A DNA stretch of 64,000 nt, from the NCBI RefSeq assembly GCF_007289895.1, contig NZ_CP041660.1, positions 1,054,001 through 1,118,000 on the forward strand, in the 5' to 3' direction. The position numbers and the translations under genes are program-made. Shown here one piece after another: positions 52,701 to 61,910 of the stretch (within the stretch, counting starts at the first letter, position 1; the number at the start of each line of letters is the position of its first letter). The notes beneath the pieces were generated by a model that saw only the letters and a list, made by a program, of their open reading frames with translations, ran no database searches and was not told the origin of the DNA. Source of the DNA: Catenovulum sediminis (lineage in GTDB: Bacteria; Pseudomonadota; Gammaproteobacteria; Enterobacterales; Alteromonadaceae).

Positions 52701-55700
52701 AATCTTAATAAAGGGCCACTTTCAAGATCAATTTGACATCCAAGATTACAGGTAAGCGCTTTCACTTGTTTTTCAATCAGCAAGACGTCCTGCTCATTTC
52801 GCGCTTCATACCTGTGCTTATCGATACGCAATTTTGCCTTGCGGGCAACAACCTGTAGCGGCGTTTGCAGCGCTTTCCACAAGATAGATGTTCTTAATAC
52901 ATCATGTCGGTCAATTACGATTTGCAATGCTTCGACAAAATTTTGCAACGCATCGGCACTGTCAAATTTCATCAATACCGGCATAATGTAAGGATCATAC
53001 GCTTTGTGCATCATGTGATGAAACAAAATACCAGACTGCAAAGGTGCTAATGGATAAATATCCTGGATATTGCGCATCCCACCTGAAAACCCATCTGCGA
53101 TGCGGTTTATTTCTGTTTGACTTAGTTTTACCAAAGGCAACATTTCAGGTTTAATTTGTGCACACTCAGTTGGGATCAAGTTCTCAGATAGGGTTATGGT
53201 TTCACTATCTAGAATACTGACGTGTGCTGCCAGCTCTGCAACTGTTGGTTGGCAAAATACAGTCCTAGCTTGAATGGAAAAATTTTGTTTGCGAGCTTGC
53301 GAAATCACTTGCATCACTAATAATGAGTGCCCTCCTAGGGTAAAAAAGTTGTCATAAATACCAACTTGCTCAATCCCGAGTACACTTTGCCATATCTCAC
53401 ACAGCTGTTTTTCTGTTGCATTGCGCGGCGCGACATATTCAGCCTGCACTTGAGTCACTTCATATGTCGCCAGCTTGTTGCGGTCAATTTTGCCATTGCT
53501 TGTCAACGGTAATGTTTCCAGTACAACAATCGCACTGGGCTGCATATAGTCCGGTAAGCTGCTTTTTAGGTTGGCTTTTAGTGTGTCTTGTAAGGTTGCC
53601 CATTCACTTTGTGCACTGTCTGTCGCAACATAAGCCACCAGTTGTTTTTGTGCTGAATTAACCAGCACGGTACTGGCAGTAATCTCTGCATGCTTTTGCA
53701 GCTCACTCTCTATTTCGCCCAGCTCTATCCGGTAACCTCTCAATTTGATTTGATGGTCTGCCCGTCCAATAAATTCAAGTTCGCCATTTTCCAGCCATCT
53801 GACTAAGTCGCCTGTTTTATAGAGCTTTTCCCCTCTTTCTTGAGCAAACGGGTTGTCGATAAATCTTTCTGCTGTCAGTTCCGCTCTGTTTAAATAGCCT
53901 CGTGCTAAACCAACGCCGCCGACATACAGCTCTCCAATAACGCCCGTGGGCAGTAAGTTTTGCCTGCTATCTAGGACATAAACCTGCATGTTGTCTATCG
54001 GTTTGCCAATACTCAGCATTTCGCTGCTGGCGTTAAATTCGTTGATACTCGTACAAACTGTCGTTTCTGATGGGCCATAGGCATTGTAGAATCGTCTTCC
54101 TTTTGACCATTGCTGAGCCAATGTCAACGGACAGTTTTCACCGGCTACTATTAAGTCGGTTACCCCTTGCCAGTTGGTGATGTTTAATGTCGGTAACAGT
54201 GCTGGGGGTAAGGTCGTATGGGTCACTCCCATTTGCTGTATCGATGCTTCTAGTTTGTTCGGTGAGGTTATTGTGCTTTGTTTTACTAGGCATAAAGTCG
54301 CTCCGCTACACAGCGCCATAGCCCATTCTGAGGTGGCGGCATCAAAAGCCAGTGAGGCAAATTGCAAAACTTTGCTGTGCGTGCTGACTTTGAATGCTTT
54401 GGCTTGCGCTTGCGCTAAGTTGCATAGCCCTCGGTGCTCTAGTAGCGTCCCTTTCGGTTGACCTGTGCTGCCTGAGGTGTAAATGACATACGCTAGGTTT
54501 CGACTGCTTAACCCTTGTTTGGTTACGCTTAGGTTGTCGCTGCTTTGCTGTTGGATGTCCGCTTGGGTTTCTGTTTTATCAATTTCTATGATTCGGCTTA
54601 CGCCCTCTGGTGCGCTTTGCGTATCTAATTCATCTCGTGTGTCTAGTTCTCTCTGTGCGCCTGTCGCATATCTCTGGCTCAGTTGGTGTGTTTCATTCAA
54701 TGCTTCGCTGCTGATGATATAGTCCAGCTGCGCATCTTCTATCATGTAAGTTAATCTGTCTGTCGGGTAACTCGGGTCTAATGGGACATACGCGCCGCCT
54801 GCTTTTAAAATCGCAAGTATACTCACCATCATCTCTGCTGAGCGTTCTAAACACACACCAATACGATTTTCTTTAACTGAGCGGCCTTGCTTTGTTAGGC
54901 TTTTTAAATAATGTGCTACTTGGTTTGCCCGCGCATTCAGTTGTTGATAGCTGATGCTTTGATAGCTCTCCTGCCCTTCACAATATAACGCGATGCTCTG
55001 CGGTGCTTGTGCAACTTGTGCTTCAAATAATTCGTGAATACATTTGTCTGCCGCATACGCCGTTTGGCTCGCATTCCAAGTCTTTAATTGTCGTTGTTGT
55101 TCACTTGCTCGTACGATTTGAGCGTCAAATAAGTTACGCTTGGGATCAGCAATCACAGATTGCAATAATTGAGCAAAATTCTCAGCCATATTTTCAATAA
55201 ACGCTGCAGTAAAAAGCTCAGTGTCAAACTCCCAAGTTAACAGCAATTGATTTGCAACCTCAGATACCACAAGCGTCAAATCATATTTTGCAACTGTCTC
55301 TAATGGTTTAATGCTTTCGACGGTTAAGCCAGGCAACGACAATGTTTGTTGTCGGCTATCATCTACCACCAGCAACACTTGAAACAAAGGGCTATAATTA
55401 AGATTTCGATTTGGTTGTAAACGCTCAACAACTTGCTCAAATGGTACTTGTTGATGAGCGTAAGCTTCCATTAGTGTGGATTTATTTTTTGCCAGTAATG
55501 TTAAAAAGCTTTCCTCACACGATAACTGACACCTTAAAACTAAGACATTCACAAAAAAACCGATTAAATCGGATAATTGTGGATTGGCCCGATTGGCGAC
55601 AGGCGTACCCACTACAATATCGTCCTGACCACTGTAGCGTGCCAATAACACAGAAAAAACACTGTGTAGTCCCATAAAAACAGTCGCATCATTTTGTTCA

Positions 55701-56656
55701 CACAATGTTTTAAATTGTTTACTCAGATTCTCACTTATTAGGTTGTTATACTGAGCACCGGTAAAACTTTGAGTTTCTGGCCGACTTTTGGCCAAAGGTA
55801 AATTGTGTAATTCTGGCAAATCGACCAACTGTTGTTCCCAATATTTGAGTTGTTGTTGGTAACTGTCCCCTTGCAACTGAGTGCGTTGCCAATAGGCGTA
55901 ATCAGCGTATTGAATTTCGAGTTGAGCCAATGGGTTTTCCTGTCCATTGGTGTATGCCTGATAGAGTGTCTCGAACTCTTTAACCAACAGTGACATGGAC
56001 CAGCCATCAGAGGCAATATGATGAAGGGTAATCCAGAGTAAATGTTCGTCTTGCGCCAGTTTAACGACATGTACTCGTAACAGATAATCTTGCGTCAGAT
56101 TAAATTGTGCTTTTGCTTCAGCTTTTATCAATCTATTACTGCAGTCCTGTTGTTCGATTTGCGCCAATTCCGAGAGGTCTGTAAACTCAACCTGAAATGC
56201 ATCTGGGGTGCGAACAGTCTGGATTGCCTGAGCATTTTCACCTTCTTGAATGCAGGTTCTCAAACTTTTATGGCGCTGCACTATCGTAAAAAATGCACTC
56301 TGCACAGCATGAAAATCAAGCCGTCCGGCGAGTTTAAGCCCACCGGTCATGTTGTAGACATGACTGACATTTTCAATTTTATCGAGCAACCATAAACTTT
56401 GCTGCGCGTATGACAAGGGCACATTTTGGCAACTTGGGTCGACAGGTGAAATTGACTCTAACGAACTCACTGTAGTTTGATTTTGATGCTCGTGAATAAG
56501 CGCAATAATTTCGCCTTTAAGCTCTTTGATTTTGCCAACCAATTCATTTGTTAGTACGCGTTTGTTACCTTTGATGGATAAAGATTGATTGTCATCTGAC
56601 ACCAATTTGATGCCTAATGAGTTTAGCTCTTGTAATAATGAAACAACCGGGGTCAT
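49793..56656 (-). CDS. NRPS-2: C-A-PCP-C-A-PCP, two aromatic-type modules
   Basis: The protein is 2287 aa and intact. Domains with approximate residues: C1 (65-500, HHIASDG about 212), A1 (510-1010), PCP1 (about 1085-1145, FFTLGGHSLLVMQ), C2 (1195-1630, HHIVIDH about 1345), A2 (1640-2140), PCP2 (about 2200-2260, FFDLGGHSLLAVK). A1 and A2 share nearly identical DNA and the same eye-derived code, DASTIAAVCK, which resembles Tyr/Phe-type codes. C2 has an extended IQDIYPLAPLQSGILFHH start typical of a C-domain subgroup with HHxxxDH. No epimerisation domain is present. The ATG overlaps the NRPS-1 stop as ATGA, so translation is coupled. Carrier domains need a phosphopantetheinyl transferase, not seen in this window. 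Confidence 0.9.
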   Translation of the reverse strand: MTPVVSLLQELNSLGIKLVSDDNQSLSIKGNKRVLTNELVGKIKELKGEIIALIHEHQNQTTVSSLESISPVDPSCQNVPLSYAQQSLWLLDKIENVSHVYNMTGGLKLAGRLDFHAVQSAFFTIVQRHKSLRTCIQEGENAQAIQTVRTPDAFQVEFTDLSELAQIEQQDCSNRLIKAEAKAQFNLTQDYLLRVHVVKLAQDEHLLWITLHHIASDGWSMSLLVKEFETLYQAYTNGQENPLAQLEIQYADYAYWQRTQLQGDSYQQQLKYWEQQLVDLPELHNLPLAKSRPETQSFTGAQYNNLISENLSKQFKTLCEQNDATVFMGLHSVFSVLLARYSGQDDIVVGTPVANRANPQLSDLIGFFVNVLVLRCQLSCEESFLTLLAKNKSTLMEAYAHQQVPFEQVVERLQPNRNLNYSPLFQVLLVVDDSRQQTLSLPGLTVESIKPLETVAKYDLTLVVSEVANQLLLTWEFDTELFTAAFIENMAENFAQLLQSVIADPKRNLFDAQIVRASEQQRQLKTWNASQTAYAADKCIHELFEAQVAQAPQSIALYCEGQESYQSISYQQLNARANQVAHYLKSLTKQGRSVKENRIGVCLERSAEMMVSILAILKAGGAYVPLDPSYPTDRLTYMIEDAQLDYIISSEALNETHQLSQRYATGAQRELDTRDELDTQSAPEGVSRIIEIDKTETQADIQQQSSDNLSVTKQGLSSRNLAYVIYTSGSTGQPKGTLLEHRGLCNLAQAQAKAFKVSTHSKVLQFASLAFDAATSEWAMALCSGATLCLVKQSTITSPNKLEASIQQMGVTHTTLPPALLPTLNITNWQGVTDLIVAGENCPLTLAQQWSKGRRFYNAYGPSETTVCTSINEFNASSEMLSIGKPIDNMQVYVLDSRQNLLPTGVIGELYVGGVGLARGYLNRAELTAERFIDNPFAQERGEKLYKTGDLVRWLENGELEFIGRADHQIKLRGYRIELGEIESELQKHAEITASTVLVNSAQKQLVAYVATDSAQSEWATLQDTLKANLKSSLPDYMQPSAIVVLETLPLTSNGKIDRNKLATYEVTQVQAEYVAPRNATEKQLCEIWQSVLGIEQVGIYDNFFTLGGHSLLVMQVISQARKQNFSIQARTVFCQPTVAELAAHVSILDSETITLSENLIPTECAQIKPEMLPLVKLSQTEINRIADGFSGGMRNIQDIYPLAPLQSGILFHHMMHKAYDPYIMPVLMKFDSADALQNFVEALQIVIDRHDVLRTSILWKALQTPLQVVARKAKLRIDKHRYEARNEQDVLLIEKQVKALTCNLGCQIDLESGPLLRLQLNQPVESTTNAENFPHYALIQVHHIVIDHIGLEILQQEIQFILTGQAEKLEKPAPYRQFIAQVQQPQKLDSESFFSAQLQGINDSTAPYGLLNVQGDGKQIVECRRKLSEKLAKRLCEQAQVHSISVATLFHTAWAMVVAACSGQQDVVFGSVLSGRFTHNGHIDNMLGLFINTLPVRVRLQGERAQFLVQQVQQSLSDLMPYEQTSLAVAQKCSDIPDGAPLFSSVLNYRHTHKWETQTQAEVAGEIIFSQERSNYPFSLSVDDLGQAFELEIQVDASINAERVLGYMQSALSQLVFALQNPSDNVLSVLPAAEQQRQLKTWNASQSAYAADKCIHELFEAQVAQAPQSIALYCEGQESYQSISYQQLNARANQVAHYLKSLTKQGRTVKENRIGVCLERSAEMMVSILAILKAGGAYVPLDPSYPTDRLTYMIEDAQLDYIISSEALNETHQLSQRYATGAQREIDTRGELDTQSAPEGVSRIIEIDKTETQADIQQQSSDNLSVTKQGLSSRNLAYVIYTSGSTGQPKGTLLEHRGLCNLAQAQAKAFKVSTHSKVLQFASLAFDAATSEWAMALCSGATLCLVKQSTITSPNKLEASIQQMGVTHATLPPALLPTLNITNWQGVTDLIVAGENCPLTLAQQWSKGRRFYNAYGPSETTVCTSINEFNASSEMLSIGKPIDNMQVYVLDSRQNLLPTGVIGELYVGGVGLARGYLNRAELTAERFIDNPFAQERGEKLYKTGDLVRWLENGELEFIGRADHQIKLRGYRIELGEIESELQKHAEITASTVLVNSAQKQLVAYVATDSAQSEWATLQDTLKANLKSSLPDYMQPSAIVVLETLPLTSNGKIDRNKLATYEVTQVQAEYVAPRNATEKQLCEIWQTVLGIEQVGIYDNFFDLGGHSLLAVKALTIGKQKYDINLEIKDMFECESIADLSQLIDEININKNNNLLKETVSDGVEVEW
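49994..51934 (-). repeat. Near-identical A-PCP repeat, copy B (in NRPS-2, module 2)
   Basis: Copy B matches copy C (53342-55102) over 1761 nt without a visible length difference and matches copy A over about 1.94 kb. Only scattered substitutions distinguish them by eye. Confidence 0.85.
53342..55102 (-). repeat. Near-identical A-PCP repeat, copy C (in NRPS-2, module 1)
   Basis: This copy ends sharply where the shared adenylation start (sequence encoding QRQLKTWNASQ) passes into a different condensation-domain C-terminus, which marks a recombination boundary. Confidence 0.85.
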
Positions 56657-59600
56657 ATTGTTATCTCCAAGTCATCTTCCGCAATACCTTGCGCGCTATC
56701 GTTCGCTTTTAGACTATTTAGTAAACAGTGCTTTTCAATTTGTTTAGCAAGCCCTTTGATTGTTTGTGCGGTAAATATAAGCTGCAAACTAAAATTGCTT
56801 TTAAATTGCAGATTAACTTCTGCAATCAGTTTAGTGGCCAGCAAAGAATGTCCGCCAATCGCAAAAAAATTGTCGTCTACCCCAATCTGTTGCAAGCCCA
56901 ATATCCGCTGCCAAATATCACATAGCTGTTGTTCCAGTTCGCTGCTAGGAGCCACGTAGCCTGTCAATGATTCTGATACGTCAGGTTCAGGCAAGGCATT
57001 GCGATCTAATTTCCCATTAGCTGTTAGCGGAAATTCGGCTAATACAACAAAGCGGGCTGGCAGCATATATTCTGGTAATTTTTCTGCTAATCGCTGCCGA
57101 TATTGCACAAAAATATCTGTTTGGGGTTGGTCATCCATAATCAAATAAGCAACAAGCTGTTGGCTATTACCTGATTCTTTTACCGCTACAACAGCATCTT
57201 TAATATGTTCAAGTGCTTTTAAAACCGTCTCAACTTCGCTCAACTCTATTCTGAATCCATTCACTTTAACTTGCTGATCAGCTCGGCCTTGATAATCTAA
57301 AACAAGTTGGCCTTGCTCATCTTTCATCCAACAGACAAGATCACCGGTTTTATACAAATTTTTATAGCCCGCTTGTGTTTTAAAAGGGTTAGCTATAAAA
57401 CGCTCTTCAGTGAGTTTTTTTCGTTGCCAATAGCCAGTCGAGACACTATCGCCAGCAATATAGAGTTCCCCAACAACTCCCTCTGGTACTAACTGATAAT
57501 GTTTATTCAATACGACAAACTGTGTATTAGCCATCGGCCCCGCTAAATACACTTTTTGGCCATGTTTAACCTGATTAATCGAAACCCACACTGTCGCTTC
57601 CGTTGGCCCGTACATATTGAAAACCTTGAGACTTGCAGACTGGGTCAGTTGATTGGCTAGATCATTTGATAGTGCTTCACCACCGACCAATAATACAGAC
57701 AGGTGCTGCAGCGTTTCTGTTGACAATTGCTTAGCAAAAGAAGGCGTACATTGTAAGTGCGTAATATTGTTTTGCTTGACCAACACTTCGGCTTGCCAAA
57801 CATGATTCAGTCTTTTATTCAGCAATTGTTGCTGTTGCTTGTCTTGCTTTGTTATAGATTGACCGCTTTGCGCAATTGGCCTTTCAGGCTGTATTGTCAC
57901 ACAGTCGCCGCGACAGGAAGTCCAGAAAAGTTCGAGAACCGAAATGTCAAAGCAAATACTGGTTACCGCAAGCCAATGACTATATTGCTTTGTCGGTCGG
58001 CCAAACTTTTGTTCAAGACCCACAAAAAAATTAATCAGATTTGCATGATTAATTTGTACCCCTTTGGGTTTCCCTGTTGAGCCAGAGGTGTAGATAATAT
58101 AAGCAAGATCTTGCTCACACGCGGTGGGTAAATCGACTAGTTGCGTATTAAACGGTGGTTTTGTCAGAACATCAAAGTCAAGCTGTAAACAACTAGCGGG
58201 AATATCTAACATATCGAGCGTGTCTGTCTGGCACAACAAAATACAGGCAGCTGAATCCTGTAACATATAATTCAAACGTTCTAAGGGGTATCCGGGATCA
58301 AGCGGTACATAGGCAGCACCACTTTTTAAAATAGCCCACAAACCAACCAGTGTGTCTATACTGCGCTCCATACAGATCGCCACGCATCTGCCTTTCTGTG
58401 CACCATTGTCGATCAAACGATACGCAAGCTGGTTTGCCTGCTTATTTAAGTCGGAAAATGTGATTGATTGTTGCTTAAAAAATAGCGCTTTTTTATTTGG
58501 TGTTTGATTGACTTGTGCAACAAAACAATCAACAACGGATTGCCATTTTTTAGGCGCTTCAAGCTGGTTAACACCAGCGCGCAATAGATAATGTTGCTCT
58601 GACTGCGTGAGCAATATTTGTTGGCTAATTGGTCGCTCTGGCGATTTAACAATTGAAGTTAAAAGTTGTTGAAAATGTATGTTCAATCGATTGATAGTTT
58701 TCTCATTGAAAATATCACGCGCGTATTCCCAAACTAACGACAAACCATCGGTCTGTTCAGTTACCTCCAACGCAATATCAAAACGTGCATAAAGTCTTTC
58801 ACAGGGGATTGCTTTAACGTCGCATTTTGCCAGATTTAAAGATTGCTCCGATGCTTGATTGAAGGTAAATAAAATTTGAAATAATGGATGATATGCCAAA
58901 CTACGCTCTGGTTTAAGCAAGTCAACGAGTTCGACAAACGGCAAGTGATGGTGCTTGAGCGCTTTTTCGATGATTTGTTTGTGATATTGTAATTGCTCAT
59001 TAAACGGTACGTTATCAGCAAAGTTATTGCGTAATACCAACGGATTGACTAAATAACCAATCATTTGATTGGTCTCTGGTAGCTCCCGGTTTGCATAAGG
59101 AGACCCCATTACAACTTCATTATGCGCTGTATAACGGTGGATTAGGCAAGCGAAAGCTGTTTGCAATACGGTATATAAGGTCGTTTTTTGCGTTCGCGCA
59201 AGTAATTTCAGTGATGCCAGTAGTTGAGGGTTGATCTGAGCATTAACACTGCCGCCCCGGAATGTCAGTTTACTTGGCCTTGGTTTATCTAACGGCAAAT
59301 TATGACATGCGGGTAAATCTTTTAATGATTGCAACCAATAGTTTGTACAAGCCGTTCGATTAGCCGACAAGCTTTGCATTGCATTGGCGGCATAATCGCT
59401 GAACTGAAACGCATGTTGACCTATTGTTGGTGTTTGATCGTTCTGATAGCCGTGGTAGAGGGTCGACAATTCTTGCTCTAAGATTTGCAACGAAATACCA
59501 TCGACTGCGATATGATGAAAACAAAGCAATAAACGATAGTGTTGAGGTTTCAGACACAGTAATTCAGCACGTAACATCAGGTCCTTTGATAAGTTAAAGA

Positions 59601-61869
59601 CCTGCTTCTGCTGTTGATAAGCACGCTCGATAACCTCGCTTTCATTGCTAACTTGTCGTTGCAGCAATTTAAAAGTGAACTCTGATTGCACACAGGCTTC
59701 CACGCTGTCAGACACTGAGTGATAAGTGGTGCGTAGAATGGCATATCGTTGAATAAGCGTATTTAATGCGGCTTGGAGCGCAATGATATTGAGATCGCCT
59801 GTTATCTCAAACATCGAAAAAATATTATAGTGTGGGCTGCCCGTGTCCATTTGATCGAGCAACCATAAGCTTTTTTGATTGGCGGTGACTATGGGTTTAT
59901 TATTTAGAGTGATACGACTCGGCATATTCACGCAAGTATCTTGCTCGGCAATTGCATTGGTTAAATACGCGGCCAATGACTTTAAATCTTGGCATTCAAA
60001 CAGCACACTTAAAGATAAATCCAGCTGATAAGTCTGATTAATTTTTGTAATTAAAGATGCCGCAGCCATCGATTGCCCGCCCAATTGGAAAAAATTATCA
60101 TGACGTCCAATACGATTCTGCAACAACGGCTGCCATAGTGAAGCTAGATAAATTTCCATTGAGCCCTGCGGGGCTTCGTACTGTGTAGATGTTGTGATTT
60201 CAGACAAGCTAAATAATGGGCTAAACTCATGGTTAAGATAACTTTGTTTTGTGCGTTGTCTTTGGACTTTGCCACTTGAAGTTTTACTCAACTTACCTGC
60301 TCGGATAAACACAATATCCTGCAGCAAAATGTCAAATGAGGCAAAAATATTGGCTGCAATATTTTGCGCTGCCCATTGATAGTTAAATGATTTCAGCGCA
60401 CGCGTATCCACCTCTGCAATCAACACAACGCCATCTTGCTGCTCGAATGCTACGATGCCACTCGCTCGAAGACCATCGCAACTGGCAAACGCGCTTTGTT
60501 CAATATCTTGCGGATAATAATTTCGCCCTTTGATAATCAAGACGTCTTTAATACGCCCGCATATATATAACTCACCAGCATGTATAAAACCTAAATCACC
60601 GGTCCGCAAAAAATGTCCTGAATCATGAGACAAACTTTGATTAAAACTTTCGGCTGTTTTTTCAGCGGCATTCCAATAGCCTTGAGCAACACTTGGACCA
60701 CTAAACCAAATTTCGCCGATTTGCTCTTCTGCGACTTCTTGTAAGCTTTCTGGACTAACAATTTTAATGTTATGCGATTCTTGCACTCTACCACAAGCAA
60801 CTAGCTTCAGCGTTTTACTGTCTGTTGAAGCACTATAAGCTTCTCCTTGCTGTATTTTATCAGCGCTAAAAGAGTGGGTAATAAAAGGCTTATCCGGTTG
60901 ACCGCCGGATATAAACACAGTCGCTTCTGCCATACCATAACTAGGATAGAATGCATTGTCTTGAAAGCCATGTACTGCAAATTTTTGCTGAAACTCAACT
61001 AAGGTCTGTAGCTTAATCGGCTCAGCTGCATTAAAAGCAACACGCCAGCAAGACAAATCAATATTTGTTAATTGTTGGGCTGTGATACGATTTGTACACA
61101 ACTCAAAAGCAAAATTAGGTGCCCCACATATACTCGCCCGATATTGGCTAATTGCTTCGAGCCAGGCAACCGGCCTTTTCATAAAGCGACTGGGTGACAT
61201 CAGTACAGAGTGTGCACCTAAGTAGATGGGCAATAACAATGTATTGACCAACCCCAAGTCATGAAACAAGGGTAACCAATTGCAAAACACATCCTCTCTA
61301 TGACAAAGAGTCGCAGATTCTAACGATTTTAAGTTAGCGATAATATTACTGTGTGAAACCATCACACCTTTGGGATTACCCGTTGAGCCAGAGGTATATT
61401 GTAAAAACGCAAGTTGCGATTGCTCGATTTTCGCATCACATTTTTGATTGGAGATTTCGTATGACATGCCATCAGCTAACGTGCACACCTTTAGTGGCTG
61501 TAAACTTTCTAGCAAAGTAGGTTTCAGCTCGTGCGAAGTCAAAGCCAATGCAGCATGACAGTCTTTTATGACTGAGTGCACTCGGTCAGTATGCTGTGTA
61601 TTTGTGGGCGGGTAAAGCGGGACGGCTATCACTCCAGCATGCAAACAACCTAAAAATGCTTTGATGTAATCCAATCCTTGCGGAAACAACAAAACAACCG
61701 TGTCTCCCGGTTGGACCTGACGATGTAAAAATAAACTGATTTTTTGCGTTGCATGGTAAAGCTCTGCAAAACTTAGCTTGGTCGCTGCGCCGCAGCTTTC
61801 AATATAAGTAAAAGCGATATCCGTCGGGTTTGAGTTCGCGTGGCGCGCCAGTTGGTCTATTATCGACAC
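56653..61869 (-). CDS. NRPS-1: FAAL-ACP-C-A-PCP, lipopeptide starter
   Basis: The 1738-aa protein starts at GTG 61869 with GGGAG 7 nt upstream. Residues about 1-560 are a fatty acyl-AMP ligase (FLQYTSGSTGNPKGVMVSHS, LPLFHDLGLVNTLLLP, PSYGMAEATVFISGG), which activates a fatty acid without CoA. An ACP follows (FFQLGGQSMAAASL, about 596), then C (HHIAVDG, about 786), A (YTSGSTGKPKG, about 1260) and PCP (FFAIGGHSLLATK, about 1673). The A-domain specificity residues by eye are DILQLGMVWK, very close to published glycine codes (DILQLGLIWK). The enzyme therefore probably makes acyl-glycine on the PCP. It follows the exporter by 41 bp and is coupled to NRPS-2 through ATGA. Confidence 0.9.
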   Translation of the reverse strand: MSIIDQLARHANSNPTDIAFTYIESCGAATKLSFAELYHATQKISLFLHRQVQPGDTVVLLFPQGLDYIKAFLGCLHAGVIAVPLYPPTNTQHTDRVHSVIKDCHAALALTSHELKPTLLESLQPLKVCTLADGMSYEISNQKCDAKIEQSQLAFLQYTSGSTGNPKGVMVSHSNIIANLKSLESATLCHREDVFCNWLPLFHDLGLVNTLLLPIYLGAHSVLMSPSRFMKRPVAWLEAISQYRASICGAPNFAFELCTNRITAQQLTNIDLSCWRVAFNAAEPIKLQTLVEFQQKFAVHGFQDNAFYPSYGMAEATVFISGGQPDKPFITHSFSADKIQQGEAYSASTDSKTLKLVACGRVQESHNIKIVSPESLQEVAEEQIGEIWFSGPSVAQGYWNAAEKTAESFNQSLSHDSGHFLRTGDLGFIHAGELYICGRIKDVLIIKGRNYYPQDIEQSAFASCDGLRASGIVAFEQQDGVVLIAEVDTRALKSFNYQWAAQNIAANIFASFDILLQDIVFIRAGKLSKTSSGKVQRQRTKQSYLNHEFSPLFSLSEITTSTQYEAPQGSMEIYLASLWQPLLQNRIGRHDNFFQLGGQSMAAASLITKINQTYQLDLSLSVLFECQDLKSLAAYLTNAIAEQDTCVNMPSRITLNNKPIVTANQKSLWLLDQMDTGSPHYNIFSMFEITGDLNIIALQAALNTLIQRYAILRTTYHSVSDSVEACVQSEFTFKLLQRQVSNESEVIERAYQQQKQVFNLSKDLMLRAELLCLKPQHYRLLLCFHHIAVDGISLQILEQELSTLYHGYQNDQTPTIGQHAFQFSDYAANAMQSLSANRTACTNYWLQSLKDLPACHNLPLDKPRPSKLTFRGGSVNAQINPQLLASLKLLARTQKTTLYTVLQTAFACLIHRYTAHNEVVMGSPYANRELPETNQMIGYLVNPLVLRNNFADNVPFNEQLQYHKQIIEKALKHHHLPFVELVDLLKPERSLAYHPLFQILFTFNQASEQSLNLAKCDVKAIPCERLYARFDIALEVTEQTDGLSLVWEYARDIFNEKTINRLNIHFQQLLTSIVKSPERPISQQILLTQSEQHYLLRAGVNQLEAPKKWQSVVDCFVAQVNQTPNKKALFFKQQSITFSDLNKQANQLAYRLIDNGAQKGRCVAICMERSIDTLVGLWAILKSGAAYVPLDPGYPLERLNYMLQDSAACILLCQTDTLDMLDIPASCLQLDFDVLTKPPFNTQLVDLPTACEQDLAYIIYTSGSTGKPKGVQINHANLINFFVGLEQKFGRPTKQYSHWLAVTSICFDISVLELFWTSCRGDCVTIQPERPIAQSGQSITKQDKQQQQLLNKRLNHVWQAEVLVKQNNITHLQCTPSFAKQLSTETLQHLSVLLVGGEALSNDLANQLTQSASLKVFNMYGPTEATVWVSINQVKHGQKVYLAGPMANTQFVVLNKHYQLVPEGVVGELYIAGDSVSTGYWQRKKLTEERFIANPFKTQAGYKNLYKTGDLVCWMKDEQGQLVLDYQGRADQQVKVNGFRIELSEVETVLKALEHIKDAVVAVKESGNSQQLVAYLIMDDQPQTDIFVQYRQRLAEKLPEYMLPARFVVLAEFPLTANGKLDRNALPEPDVSESLTGYVAPSSELEQQLCDIWQRILGLQQIGVDDNFFAIGGHSLLATKLIAEVNLQFKSNFSLQLIFTAQTIKGLAKQIEKHCLLNSLKANDSAQGIAEDDLEITI

Positions 61870-61910
61870 AATAAAACTCCCATAATTATAATTATTTAAC
61901 CTTGCCCGGC

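Noticed and set aside
52751-52764. GGTAAGCGCTTTCA inside NRPS-2, identical to the operator at 8476
   Set aside because: It encodes a normal stretch of the condensation domain and is far from any start, so coincidence is the best explanation. It shows that the motif alone is not proof of an operator.
43170-55200. Numerous 60-148-aa ORFs antisense to the NRPS genes
   Set aside because: They are repeated in the same position in each A-PCP copy and follow from codon bias of the real genes; no independent signal.
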